Source of the DNA: Phoronis australis
Taxonomy: Eukaryota > Phoronida > Phoronidae
Reading direction: 5' to 3'
Assembly: GCA_002633005.1 (NCBI GenBank)
Contig: NMRA01000023.1
Location: forward strand, 1,172,508 to 1,236,507
DNA length: 64,000 nt
Below are positions 13,401 to 25,400 of the stretch, in pieces. Position 1 is the stretch's first letter. Each line of letters opens with the position of its first letter. The notes under the pieces were generated by a model. That model was not told where the DNA came from. It searched no databases and saw only the letters and a program-made list of their open reading frames with translations. The position numbers and the translations under genes are program-made.

Positions 13401-16400
13401 GGGATCTTTCGGAAACAAGGGCACAATAAGCTTTCGTGGGGGCTCTTTCGGAATCGTTTTGCCGGCATTGCTGGCACAGGGACAATGTATGGACAATGTG
13501 CCATTGCTTCCTCACTACTGGACCTCAAAAAGGATCGTTGAAATATTTCAAATTTATCAATGACCAGTCAATCTACGGAGACGTCGCCGATCTTCTCTTA
13601 CAGTAGCCAAACTTCCGATGAAGTGAAAAATGTGACGTGGTATTTTAAGCCAACCAAAGCTAGACAGAAGAAACAAATCACCGCCTCCGATGCTTTCACT
13701 ATTGAACTGGATTTTTTTAATCTCAACCCTCATTCAATTTGGACTCTCAGTTCAAGTCTAACGCAAAATGAGGAAGCTGTAGAAAGCTATACTAAAGACC
13801 CCGTCACTTTTTCTCCGAAAGAGCCCCCTGAGTGCTCTTTCGGAGACGCAAAATCATTTCTGGGGAAAATGGAAGTCTGCAAAAAGAGCCCTCTTTCGGA
13901 AATCCTTAGCATATTTCTCAAAGTTTAGCTTTGGGTCCTTAAAAATGTAATCCTGCACCGCATGTTAAGCCCGCAAAGTTTGGTGCGATGCATTACTGAA
14001 GTCTGTCGCCAGGGGTTTTATTCTACGTAATAGGTAGAGGAGTGCCTCAATGCGCGGCGTCCTACCGAGGTGCTTATAAAACCGTTCGGCCATCGTCTTT
14101 AGACGTACGCCACTGAATTGTCAATACCTCTGATTTTTTCATGTGAAAATGATTCAGAACTGCATTCAGTTAGTAGTGCAGCCACATAAACTAAAAACGG
14201 ATTAAGCCACTTTAACTTATAAAATTGATTTCCTAAAACTGGTTACGATGTCATCCAGAACATCTCGGGTATTTTCCTTAGCCTCAAACTTGTACTTGGA
14301 AGTGAATGTGATCAGCCCATGTGAGAACTCAAATCACGTGGCCAATCATTCTGCAGTCTGAAAGACACACGACGCACCGCATTACAGGAGTTCGCGCAAG
14401 CATAGATATCCTCGCTTCCGAGTTCGGTGTTCCGAACGCGGATGAGGGTGGTAATGTTCTTAAAACTCCAAAGCTATTGGGTTAAAACAGAAATCAACGT
14501 TTATAGCAGCGGGTGCCCCTTTAACATTATTTTTTTTTTTGGGCCGACCACCTCGAACAATTCAACTCACAACCAAAACGTAACATATGAATTTGAAAAC
14601 GGCTAACTTTCCATCGATAGCACACGCCATTTCTTTTATGTCGTTTTCCTGTTCTTGAGAGGAAGCAAGTGAATCTATTTGAGATTGGCAAATGACCTAA
14701 TAACACTAATCTGCGCTGTAGTCCATAATACCAGTTTCTTGCAAGGTCTCCTACGTCTTTGCGAGATATTGCCACGCATTACAAGTGAAGCATGCGATCC
14801 CAGTAGATTTTACGCCCTATTAAACGGGGCCCTGGTTTTTACAACATTTTGACTAAAGTTCATAAACTTTATCATTTCTAGATTTTGCCGTCCATCCTAG
14901 AGTGGTTTCAATCATCCTCTTTTCCGTTGCTAACGTGCTGAGTTTCGCTCGAGTGGCGTATATGCTGCCCGCCAGCGAGAGTTTTGGTCAGCTCCAGATC
15001 TCGTACGGAAGGATGCTGCAAGATGTCGCCAAATTCATGTTTGTCTATGTTAGCGTTATGCTGGCATTTATGTGCGGTCTCACAAGTCTCTACAGCATGA
15101 ACAAGAACGAGAATGCTTTCTTTACAAAGTAAGTATATTTCTCAAAATCTTAGTACCCCTTCGCGTGCCAAAGGAAGAGACATAAGGTGCCGTGCGTTCC
15201 ATAGACGCAAGAACCACATGAGATGTCGCCATGCATGTATCAAAAAATTAAGCGAAGCACGTGAGATACAATTGCGTCTACGGAACACAACCCAGATTTT
15301 TATCCTCCCCTTCGAGAGTGCTTACGTCTTTACAGGCGTTCGTCTGCTGTTGGAAACTCCACTTGCGCAGACTACTTCGGCCTACCGTTGTATAACTGGC
15401 CTCAGTTGTTTCGCACTTGCATAAAAGTTTGTGATTAGGCCTACTTTTCTCTTCAAAATCATAACACACCTTTTCTTTTGAGGTAATTTCAGAAGTACAC
15501 TGAATTGCAGGGTATAGCATGTGCATTTGCAGGCGTAGATAACATATACATCATTTGCAGATCATTGTCGAACATTTTCAGTTTGCAAACTACCCTGGGC
15601 ACTCTCTTCTTCGCGGCCTTCGGCATGGGCGACAGTAATGCAGCGGTTATAAAGAGCCACGGCGGCCATTCGAGGCCAGAAGACAATGTGAATGATATGG
15701 TGGTACAATACACAGGAACTGCACTGTATGGCGTATATATCATTGGCGCTGTTGTCGTGTTAGTGAACATGTTGATTGCTATGATGAGCAACACGTTTGA
15801 AGAAATCAGGGTAAATTGATTTATCATTACCTTTTGTTTGAGAAACGCAGATCCTGCAACACGTCAGCGCGCACATCTTGAGGCAAAAAACAAGATGTGC
15901 TATCTAAATCTTACAAAGTAACTCGTTTGTGTTGCGTTGTTGACCAATATTTCGAAATAAGCTCAGGCCAGGTTGTGTTTTTTTAGTCTTAATTGCATTG
16001 TCACCAGTTTCGCGGCGATGTTATGGCATTTTTCGACCATGCAGTGATATTCCCATTATATTTTTATCGTGTTTTAATGAAAATGGTTGTGATATGGCAT
16101 CGCAGGCTTTCAGCTGAGACCAGATGCTTGTGACCTTGACTTCTAAGTGAAAGGTTCAAGGTTAAACATTCTCAAATGACGATTTGATTGAGCACTCACC
16201 AGCAGTGCCTACTCTGTACACACACAATAAACAGACTATAAATTTGATCCGTCAACGTGTAAGCGGCGGCTGCGGCAAAAAGTCGCTACAATTCGGTTCT
16301 GGTTTTGAGTTAACTAAAGCCCCTGTGTTAGCCAAAGAGTGTCACACCTTCATCAAAACGATACTTGTATGTGATCTTCTTTAATTGCGATGAATACTTT

Positions 16401-19400
16401 CTGTCATTCAGTTGGCTATGTAGAAAAATAAATCAATTACTGGACTTACGGTTTATTGAGTTGGCTACGTTACGTCGTCCTCTCCTCTGGCCTGCTGAAG
16501 TCCTCGAGGGGAGGACGCAACGTAGCCATCTCAATAAACCGTAATTCCAGTAATTGATTTATTTTTCTACAAATCTTCTTTAATGGGGCTATTCGGAGAA
16601 TTCTCCTCGCGGTGTCGCTGCTGTACTAGTGGTGATTGAATTGCGCATGCGTCGCTGTCTGCATGTAAACAGCTGGTAAAAACGCAGATTGTCATCAAAA
16701 TACGGCGTCGCGCAAAGCCTTATTATTGCTATTTTCCTTGGTGCAAGTCTTTGACAGGTGGTCACAAATTACCAAAAGACCTATGATTACTACATTCGTG
16801 GAGCATTGTGGTCAAAAGGGTCAACCAACTGAAAAAAAGTGTGTGGATGCCGAATCCCCTTTGGGAGACTACATAACGTAACTTGGTAAGTTTTTAGCAA
16901 TCAAGTTTCTATCGACATCGTTCGGTGATGTTATCCCCACCAGTTACTCCACTGAATAACGGGTTTATTGAATGGAACTAAGTGTTTCATTTCGGAAACT
17001 CACCCAGGACGCGGATGCCGGGTAGGCTAGCAGCACATATTCACATATTGTCCTCAAGGAGTGGGAATGCGCCCAATATAAGAGGTGTATGGTGCGTGAC
17101 GCTCAGAAGTCAAGGGTGACTTTTTCACAGCAGTTTCTCTTCAAAGCTATGCTATGTCCAATAAAATTCTTTAGACGAGTGAGTTTCCTTATTTTATGGC
17201 GGACTCCACCCCCAGGACTACTAGATTAGTTACTGACTTAACATGAATAAGCTATTCAGTAAACGTCATAACATTGCACTGGAATAAAAATTGACACCTA
17301 GAATGAGTTTTACTTGTTGAGGTCAAATGCAAATTTTAGGTGTCGTGAAAAATACACATTATTAAATCACTTTTAGCCTGTTTCACATAGTTTAATTCAG
17401 ATCTTAAATAAGACTTGTGTACACAGATTATTATTTTCTAAATATAAACGTGAAGATGAAACGTCAAGTATGTTCTGCCTTACTAAAGTAGTTTTGTCTT
17501 GTGTTTTCTTTATAATTTGTTAATATTTCTCTGACTATTCTGTTACAGGTGAGAGAAAACGACTGAAACCAGCCGCCTGACCTTCTATTTTACCATTGGA
17601 CAAAGTGAAAAGCAATCCTTCAGTATTAACCTGAGAGAATTGAACATAATTCAGAAATTTAGCCCTTGATATGCCTGATTATGGACTCCATTGCGTGGGA
17701 AAATTACAATTGTTTTTAACAATGTTGTTTCCGTTTACGTGCTTTTCTTGCATGTGGAACTTTTGTTGAGGACAAGTTAACACAAAACTTATAATTGTCA
17801 AAGGCCTTCTTAAGAAAACTCTAAAATAATTACACACAAACAAATCAAATACAAAGAAAGGGAATACTTCATTTTGATCGCTGCACATTTCTAGAGGTCA
17901 ACAGGAAAACGACAATGCGCAAGCGAAATCGCTAATCATTTCAGCTTTATAAAAAATAAGCACAACTGCACTGTGTGGGGCTTTAAAACTGAGGAAATAT
18001 TGTGGTTTCTATAATTAGTGACAAACTTGCCTGTTGATGAAAAATTTATTCGATCATCAAAGTGTAACATTAACGGGATTTCTACTGACAATAAGACAAT
18101 CGATGCAGTCACTGAATGTCATTTCCCCATAATGTGTAGGGCCTACCAAATTGAAAAGTTTTTACCATTAATGTAAAGTCTTTCTTCTGAAAGGAAAAGT
18201 TAATGTCACTCAGTGAGAAAGGACAGGTACTTGTACCAGATGCTTTTGGTTTTCATTTCACAAAGATCTAGTTTCAATAGCCTATAGAAGCGCTTGTAAA
18301 AAGGTCCAGTTTCGACACGTGGCTTTCCTCCAGGTAACCTCATTCAGCCTCATCTAGATTCTTGAAGGTAAACACAACAGCATATCACTTGACCCGTTTT
18401 GTGCCCAAAATCTGATCTGGAACTAGACCAGAGTGTCACTACGGCTTCTTTAGCTTCAATCCAGCATGTTTCTTCCAGGAAAGGAAGTAAGCTATTGTCC
18501 ACACATGACTTATTGACTATGAAAGGCCATCCTCACCAACGAGACTGACTTGTATAGCAGTCAGATATAGTTCCTCTTCATACATGCACGAGCACCCAGC
18601 CTTCAATATGGGGGGCTCGATTTCCTGACTTTTGTGGACCTTTTGGTTACAAAAAAGCGGGCGGACTAGAAAAAAAAAACGGGGGCACCACTGTGAATTG
18701 CGCGTTTGCGCATGTTTAATGGACTTATGCCAAATTTTCTCGGACTTTTTGTCTCTCTGAGGCGGATCTTTTGGCCCACTTCGTTCGAGCCCCCCTGGGT
18801 GCGCGGCTGTCATACACAAACAACACGTTGTCTTATGGTAACTTCGTACTGCGATTCACATTTCACCAGGGCCACTGACATGTACATTGTGCCATGCAGC
18901 ACTAATGGTGTGTGGAAATGCTGTGGGAAAAGAAAGGAGTAACAAAGCTTGTTCGTTGTCTCCGATGAAGAAAGTAGGCTTTAACAACAGATCTACACTG
19001 GATGGGAAGATCTTGCTGGTTAGCTGCAGTCTACTGCTTAAAACAAATTTTTGTCCATTCAGTGCCGATGCAGAAGCGATGCATATCTCCTCTGCACGGT
19101 ACAAGCCCTCAAACCTATAAACCAAAGGTCACGTGAAAACACACATGATAGATTTTCATTTTAACTTGTAATAACTTTCCGGAAGACATAGGATAGGGAG
19201 TAAACAAGTAGCCTAATGGATATTTACGTACCCTTTGCCTTGGCATTGGGCTTGGATTGTAATCTCACTAACCAATATCGAGTTAAACATTCGGCATTCA
19301 TTGATGTAACTGTCACTGATAAACCTGTTAGAAATCATTCCAAACAATAATACTGCTTTGATATACGAAAACATCCCGAGTGCCACATCAAGTATCGTAA

Positions 19401-22400
19401 CAAGCATCACAACAAACAAAGATTAATCTGACTGGCGACTGCCGCGAAGTCGACATCGGCCAGTATCTCAGTTAACAGGCATCAATGGAATAAACATGGC
19501 ACAATCGATAAAATAATCACAAACCTTACCTTTGTATAAGGTCGTGCTTAATTTCTCTCATAGAAGCACCCTTTTTACGCAATCTCAGATTCAGTTGTCA
19601 CGCCTACAAGCCATTTCACCATGTATTTAAAGGACTCGCGAAATCGAGGCTGTTAATCTATCACCACTAGTACACGCGCGCCCTCTAGTTAATGTAAATT
19701 TTCCGAATAGCCCCATTTGTGTCTGATGTCAGTAGCGTGTCCAACATTTGCGAGGTGACGATAAGAGCGGAAAGTCGGGTGGGATACGCCATTGATCCCG
19801 TGTAACTATGAAGTTTTCTTTTATAAATCTCTAGACTATCTCTTAATGTATCTGCCAATCAAACTAGATGAACATTATTTACAACTCTGTGAATGACTCA
19901 CTAAGTCGTAATATCCATAATTGAAGCTTCTAATTTGTGTTTTTGTTCCAAATTCTTGTTAAGGATGACGAGGATGTCGAATGGAAGTTTGCGCGTGCAC
20001 GCCTATGGCTGTCTTACCTAGAACGCGGAAACACTCTGCCGGTACCATTTAACGTGATACCAACACCGAAGTCCATATGCAGACTGATAATTGACATGAA
20101 GGACAGTGTTTGCGGAACATGTCGAAAAAAGGTATTCTTTACACTCAAAGCAGATCTCGGCTACCAGGCACGCACTGAGTGCGTTTTGCTTCAGTCCTTT
20201 CTGTTGCTGCAGATGAACCACTGTCAGTTGAACTCGAAAAATTCTCGTAAGATGTTTAGTCATTGTCATTTATCCAGGTGAAATACTGGCCACGTTGAAC
20301 ACAGGGACTATTTTATGAAAAGAAGCCCTGGAATAAGTGAGGCATTTTAACGAGATCAAATACAGCAAACGCTTGTAAAAGTCCAAGTTAAAACACGGGG
20401 ACTCACATTACGCGAAAGATATGATGTAACTGCTTGAATACTTTAGCGGAAAATTTCCCTTTTTCGGGATTTATTACAACACTGTCCACAACTTCAGTTA
20501 TTTGCTGTCGAATATGAAATGGTTGATACGATTTGCACTCATTTGTGATTCCTGAATTAAACTTCCGAGTTGTGAATTACGAGATCCAGTGTTGAGTTGC
20601 TTTGTGAAAACGTGCAATGAAATTGCAGCCTCCTAGTCAGACTAGGGTGTTGATCAGTTCTTTTTCTGATGAATCACAACATAAGACCGTACGGTACAAT
20701 TATACTTAGTTGTGTAGTTGCCGCATGGTGTAGTGTTGCTCATTTCCTTTGTGTCAAAGTTATGCTTTATTTCAGAAAACGTTCGGTTTTGAAAATGGAT
20801 TTTCGGAAAAAAGTGACACCATGGTAAAATCAAAGTATAAGGTAAAGTTAAAAGGTGACTGGTCGCTTTTCCGATACATGAAATTAGAATAGACTGTTTA
20901 TTCCGTATTTGTTGTGCATTTTTCACAATTCAGTAAAACGAACGAACATCGTAGGTGATCGGTACGCCAGTAAACAATGAGTACCTCAATGTAGAATTTA
21001 AATTTTCGCCGCAGTTTCTTTATTTTTCATTTCCGTGAATTGTTCAAACGACATTGCAACGTTGAGCTTCGTTACACAAACTCCACAGAACAAAAATATT
21101 GGGGTTCGGTGTGAACGTGGCTTTAACCAGTGGTTCTCGCCAGAACAGCAACACAAACATTTAAACAATTCTTTTACTTAGTTTTAATTTTTGCTAAATG
21201 GTAATTTTCCCCATAACTAGCCTGTTAAATGTTGTGATTATCTACACAGGGTTACTAAACAGTTACTTTTAATCAAAAATAATCTATCCTAAGTTTCCAT
21301 GAGTGGAGACCACAAAACAAGTTTCGTCACCAGAAAGACATCTCTAAAATACCCCTGTAACATATCTTATGTTGGCAGCCTTGGATGTGTTGGTGTTTTT
21401 GCTAACTTCTACAAAAGGAACTTCCATGTATTCCACTAAATCTTTTCCACAAGTTAAAGATACTGTTTTCTTTACATTTGCCAATTTAGATCACGCGATT
21501 GTTTTCGTCAGTCCGACAGATGTCACTAAATGAACGAGTCAATTTATGTCAAATAGCCACCCAACCCACAACAAATTGCAACAAAAGGTTTTACAGTGGT
21601 TTTGTGTTCTACTGTGTATACTTATTAACAGGAAAAAAGTCTACCAAAATCTGACCACCGGAAATGGGTTAAAACTGCGTCAATTCCAAGATGGCCACCA
21701 TGACGTTTCAAAATCACCAAAAATAGATATAATTTCTTCAGTAAGTGAGACAGAGACGTAATTTTTTTGTTCTAATCTATGGTTTTGAAGGGTGAGCTGC
21801 TCGCTGGTGTGGTTAAAATTAAGATATGATCAGTATTTGATCTGAAATTTAAGATGGCGGCTAAAATTCAAGAACGAAAAATGACTGATGTATTTATTAT
21901 ATCGAGTGGTCAAAGAAACGTTTCGAACTTTAACCTTTATATTTCCAAAAAACATTCATTGAAATTGCACATATGCATATAAATCTATTGTCTGTACACC
22001 ATAAAAATATAATGATATACTGTGTTTTCGCCCCAAGACAGAAAAGATACTTTTATAACCCAAAAGTCAATGCCAAATTAGCCTACATAATTATACATAA
22101 TTATCAAGGATGGTGACACTTAGCAATAAATTTATTCAGAAGTATGTTTTCAAGTTTTTTGTTATAGTCAGTTGGGTGCTACATTTTGCAAAGTCATGGT
22201 GTTTTCAAGTCCTGAGAACAAGCTAATTAGGGTTAATTACAACATGTTTTACACAAAGTCCTAACTGCAATCTAATGAACTACAGTGTTTAGAATGCACT
22301 GACAGAGAAAGTGTACCAACGTATAGGTTGTTTTATGCTCAATAACTTAAGCCTGCAAAATTCCCCTTTACTAAAAGGCATCTGTCAGTATCAAAATGAC

Positions 22401-25400
22401 TGAACAACAGGTGCTAATAAAGTATTCATTCATCGACATGACGCATGAACGAGTAGGTTACATTTTCATCCAAGAATGTTATGTTCATTACACGTATGCA
22501 TACTGCCTCAGGCCAACCCTCATCTATGTCTTTACTTTCCTCAGAAATTTGATTTATTGGATTGTCACAGTATGTCACTAGGCACAATCTACATGTAGAT
22601 GAACATGCAAGCCCATTCTTTCTGCAACTGCACCGGGGCGTGCCACCAGCTGTAGTACGGTTACAGTGCATCATCTAGAGGAGTGTCTGGTGCAGCATTC
22701 ATGGCAGTTATGATGTGTACGAATTGATTGCCTTCAAGTCTCCAGCTCCAGTCTAAAGGATCCCGATCATTTGCCATCCCCATCCAAACCATGACTTGGT
22801 AGTGCACTTGAGGCAATGAAACCTGGTGACTGATTCCGTTGGTGGAAGACGTTCGGGAGTAGCAAAAGACTTAGCAGCAACAAGCTTCTTTGTGAATATG
22901 TTGTAATGCACCGTAAACCAAAGAACACGTGCTCTCTCCACCAAACATCGCACCATCGCTTGGCTGCCAAGTTTCTCTCAGCGGGGCTCACACCTTTCGT
23001 GGTGACTGTGTCTGCGCATGACTGGAGGACTTGGTCATCTTTCACGAGTTCCTGAGAGGCTGAAATCATTCCAACGCCATATACACGAGACGTTGTGTTG
23101 CATCCTGTGAAGGAAGGCAGGAATAGTAGCTGGGTACACAATTTAATCCTGAGCACACACCTCATCCAATTTATGTCGTATACTTTCAGATTGGTTCTTG
23201 ACTTGTAGCCATATCTGAAACATAGTGGTTTCCTGTCAGCCATACAGTAATGGAGCATAAGCATCAACATGTCAGTGTCCTCGCCGATTACTGTGGTGGA
23301 ATGCATATTATACTCTTTACTGCTGTCTTTGCAATGTCTACATCAGCGTCCCCTTCTGCCTGAACGGCTGTGCATCCCACTTTCTGCAGCTGGTCACTTA
23401 TTAAGGCGATCAGTTGTTGCTTGTTACTGCCAGTGGATAGGAATTCATTTCTCTTAATCATCAAATTCCGTTTCTCCGGTGAAGTTCACAGACGGATAGC
23501 TGCTTGTCTTTCTCCGTCTCTGTGTTATCCTTTATCGAATGACCTGAACCATGACCATCAAAGACAACAGTGGCTGCCTCATAGTGCTTTGCCATGAAGT
23601 CAGCGTATGCTCCAACAATTTTTCCATAGGTACATCTCCCCCCTCAAGCGCATACCTTTCAGTCTGGAGACGTACTGAAGGTGCGGAGTTTGGTGCTCCT
23701 TCAAAAGCATGGGCCTTGGAACAGCGGTCTGCCAGCCTTCTTCAACATCAGGTTGTCCTCATAGAGAGACTGTGGATGTGGACTGAGCTCAAAACTCACA
23801 ACTTCCTCAAGAGACGGGTCGTCTTACCGGTATACCACCAGGGATGACTGGAAGAGTAAGAGAGGATCGATGGTTCCGTCAGGACCAACCTGGACTGCAG
23901 CTGAATCTCCCAGGGTCTTAGCATTTTCTCTTCTCTTAAAAGAGAAAGAAAACACAGGTTGTCGAACCATTCTCTCAATGATTTTGTTCCCAACAGATTG
24001 ATATCCATGCACGTTGACATCTGCGTTGGCGACAACACCATTGATGACATTGCGTAGAACAGGGTCTGAGGCGAAGGGTGAAATTGCAGTCAGCTTTGTG
24101 CTTATCTTTGCAAAGTCGAATGTATCTCTTTCAATTCTGGCAGCAGTTGCTTCTTTATGTTGTGCGCTTGCTCTGTACGTGAGGTCATTGGAGTCCATCA
24201 AGGTGATGCTCACCAATGACGTTACGGTGACCAACATTGTCCACAGTGCTCGCTGCTCTTCTGTTATGTTACTGCCATGAGTCAAGCCGCCTGTTTCTTT
24301 TAGCGATAGCATTTAGTAATTTTTCTCAATGGCTAGATCACAGCTGAGGCCTGTCCAAAACTGGTTTGTTCGTCGAATCATACGAAAGCCATTTTTGAAA
24401 CTTCGCATACACATCTGGGTGTTTGCTCTCCATATCAGCCATTTCTTGTGTGTAGAGGTAAGCAGATTTCAGATAGTTGTGGTGTCCCGCTGCAGCAAAT
24501 ATTGACAAGGCATCACTAACAGCTGGCAAGTGATCATCCAAGACCGAGTGCGATCTGCCTTGATCATTGCCTGAGCAGTATGGAACATCTTCAGACCAGC
24601 CACAGACTTCTCATGATCTGCAGAGTTGCGGCTGATTGTGGGACACTTCAGACAGATGTTGACATTTTGCCCTGGGCTTCTAGTTTCCTTGTGTGTTTTT
24701 AAATAAAAACCAGTGGCAAGCAAATATACACTAGACAAATTTTGTTACTTTTATGCAAGCCAATGCTTTGGATTAAATATCAAATATTAATGCAGTGTTC
24801 ATATTTTAAAATAGTTCAGTCAGAATTCAGTCAAATCTAAATGTTTTAAGATCATTCAATCAGAAACCGGTCATATCTAATCATACATTCGTTATAATTG
24901 ATGAAGGACAAATCTGTGATTACTGTTCTGGAATTTTTCCCGCTATCTTGAATTTGATATCAAATACTAATCCTATTACTTTTTTATGTTTTCTTAAAAT
25001 TGGGCGGAGTCTCCGCGGAAACCTTGTTACATATGGCGGCGGTTGAGTAAGTACCTATAATGCATGAGGCAGCTGTCAATCACTACGACAGCCATTTTGA
25101 GTGGTGGTGGTGCACCACCAAAACCAAATTAAAATCAAACTAAAAAATTCAAGTTTGAAAATATTAGGAGTTGTGTCGTGGCTGAATTATTAACTGGACT
25201 AGTTTGCATTACAATCAGTTTGATAAGTTTTTAAATGAAATGAAACGGAAAGAGTATCGTTTAGACTATGTTCTGAACGTTTTGATTTTTTTGGGGTTTT
25301 GTCCCCTTGACATGGCAGTATGATAAGAGTAACAGGCAAGTTTGCGAAATGTTCTGTGTTGATGTAACGTACGGAACGATCTACACAAAGGTCTGTCGAT

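Noticed and set aside
13560-13928. 122-codon ORF in a TRPC intron
   Set aside because: No known domain, and TRPC exons D and E join in phase without it; kept only as a note.
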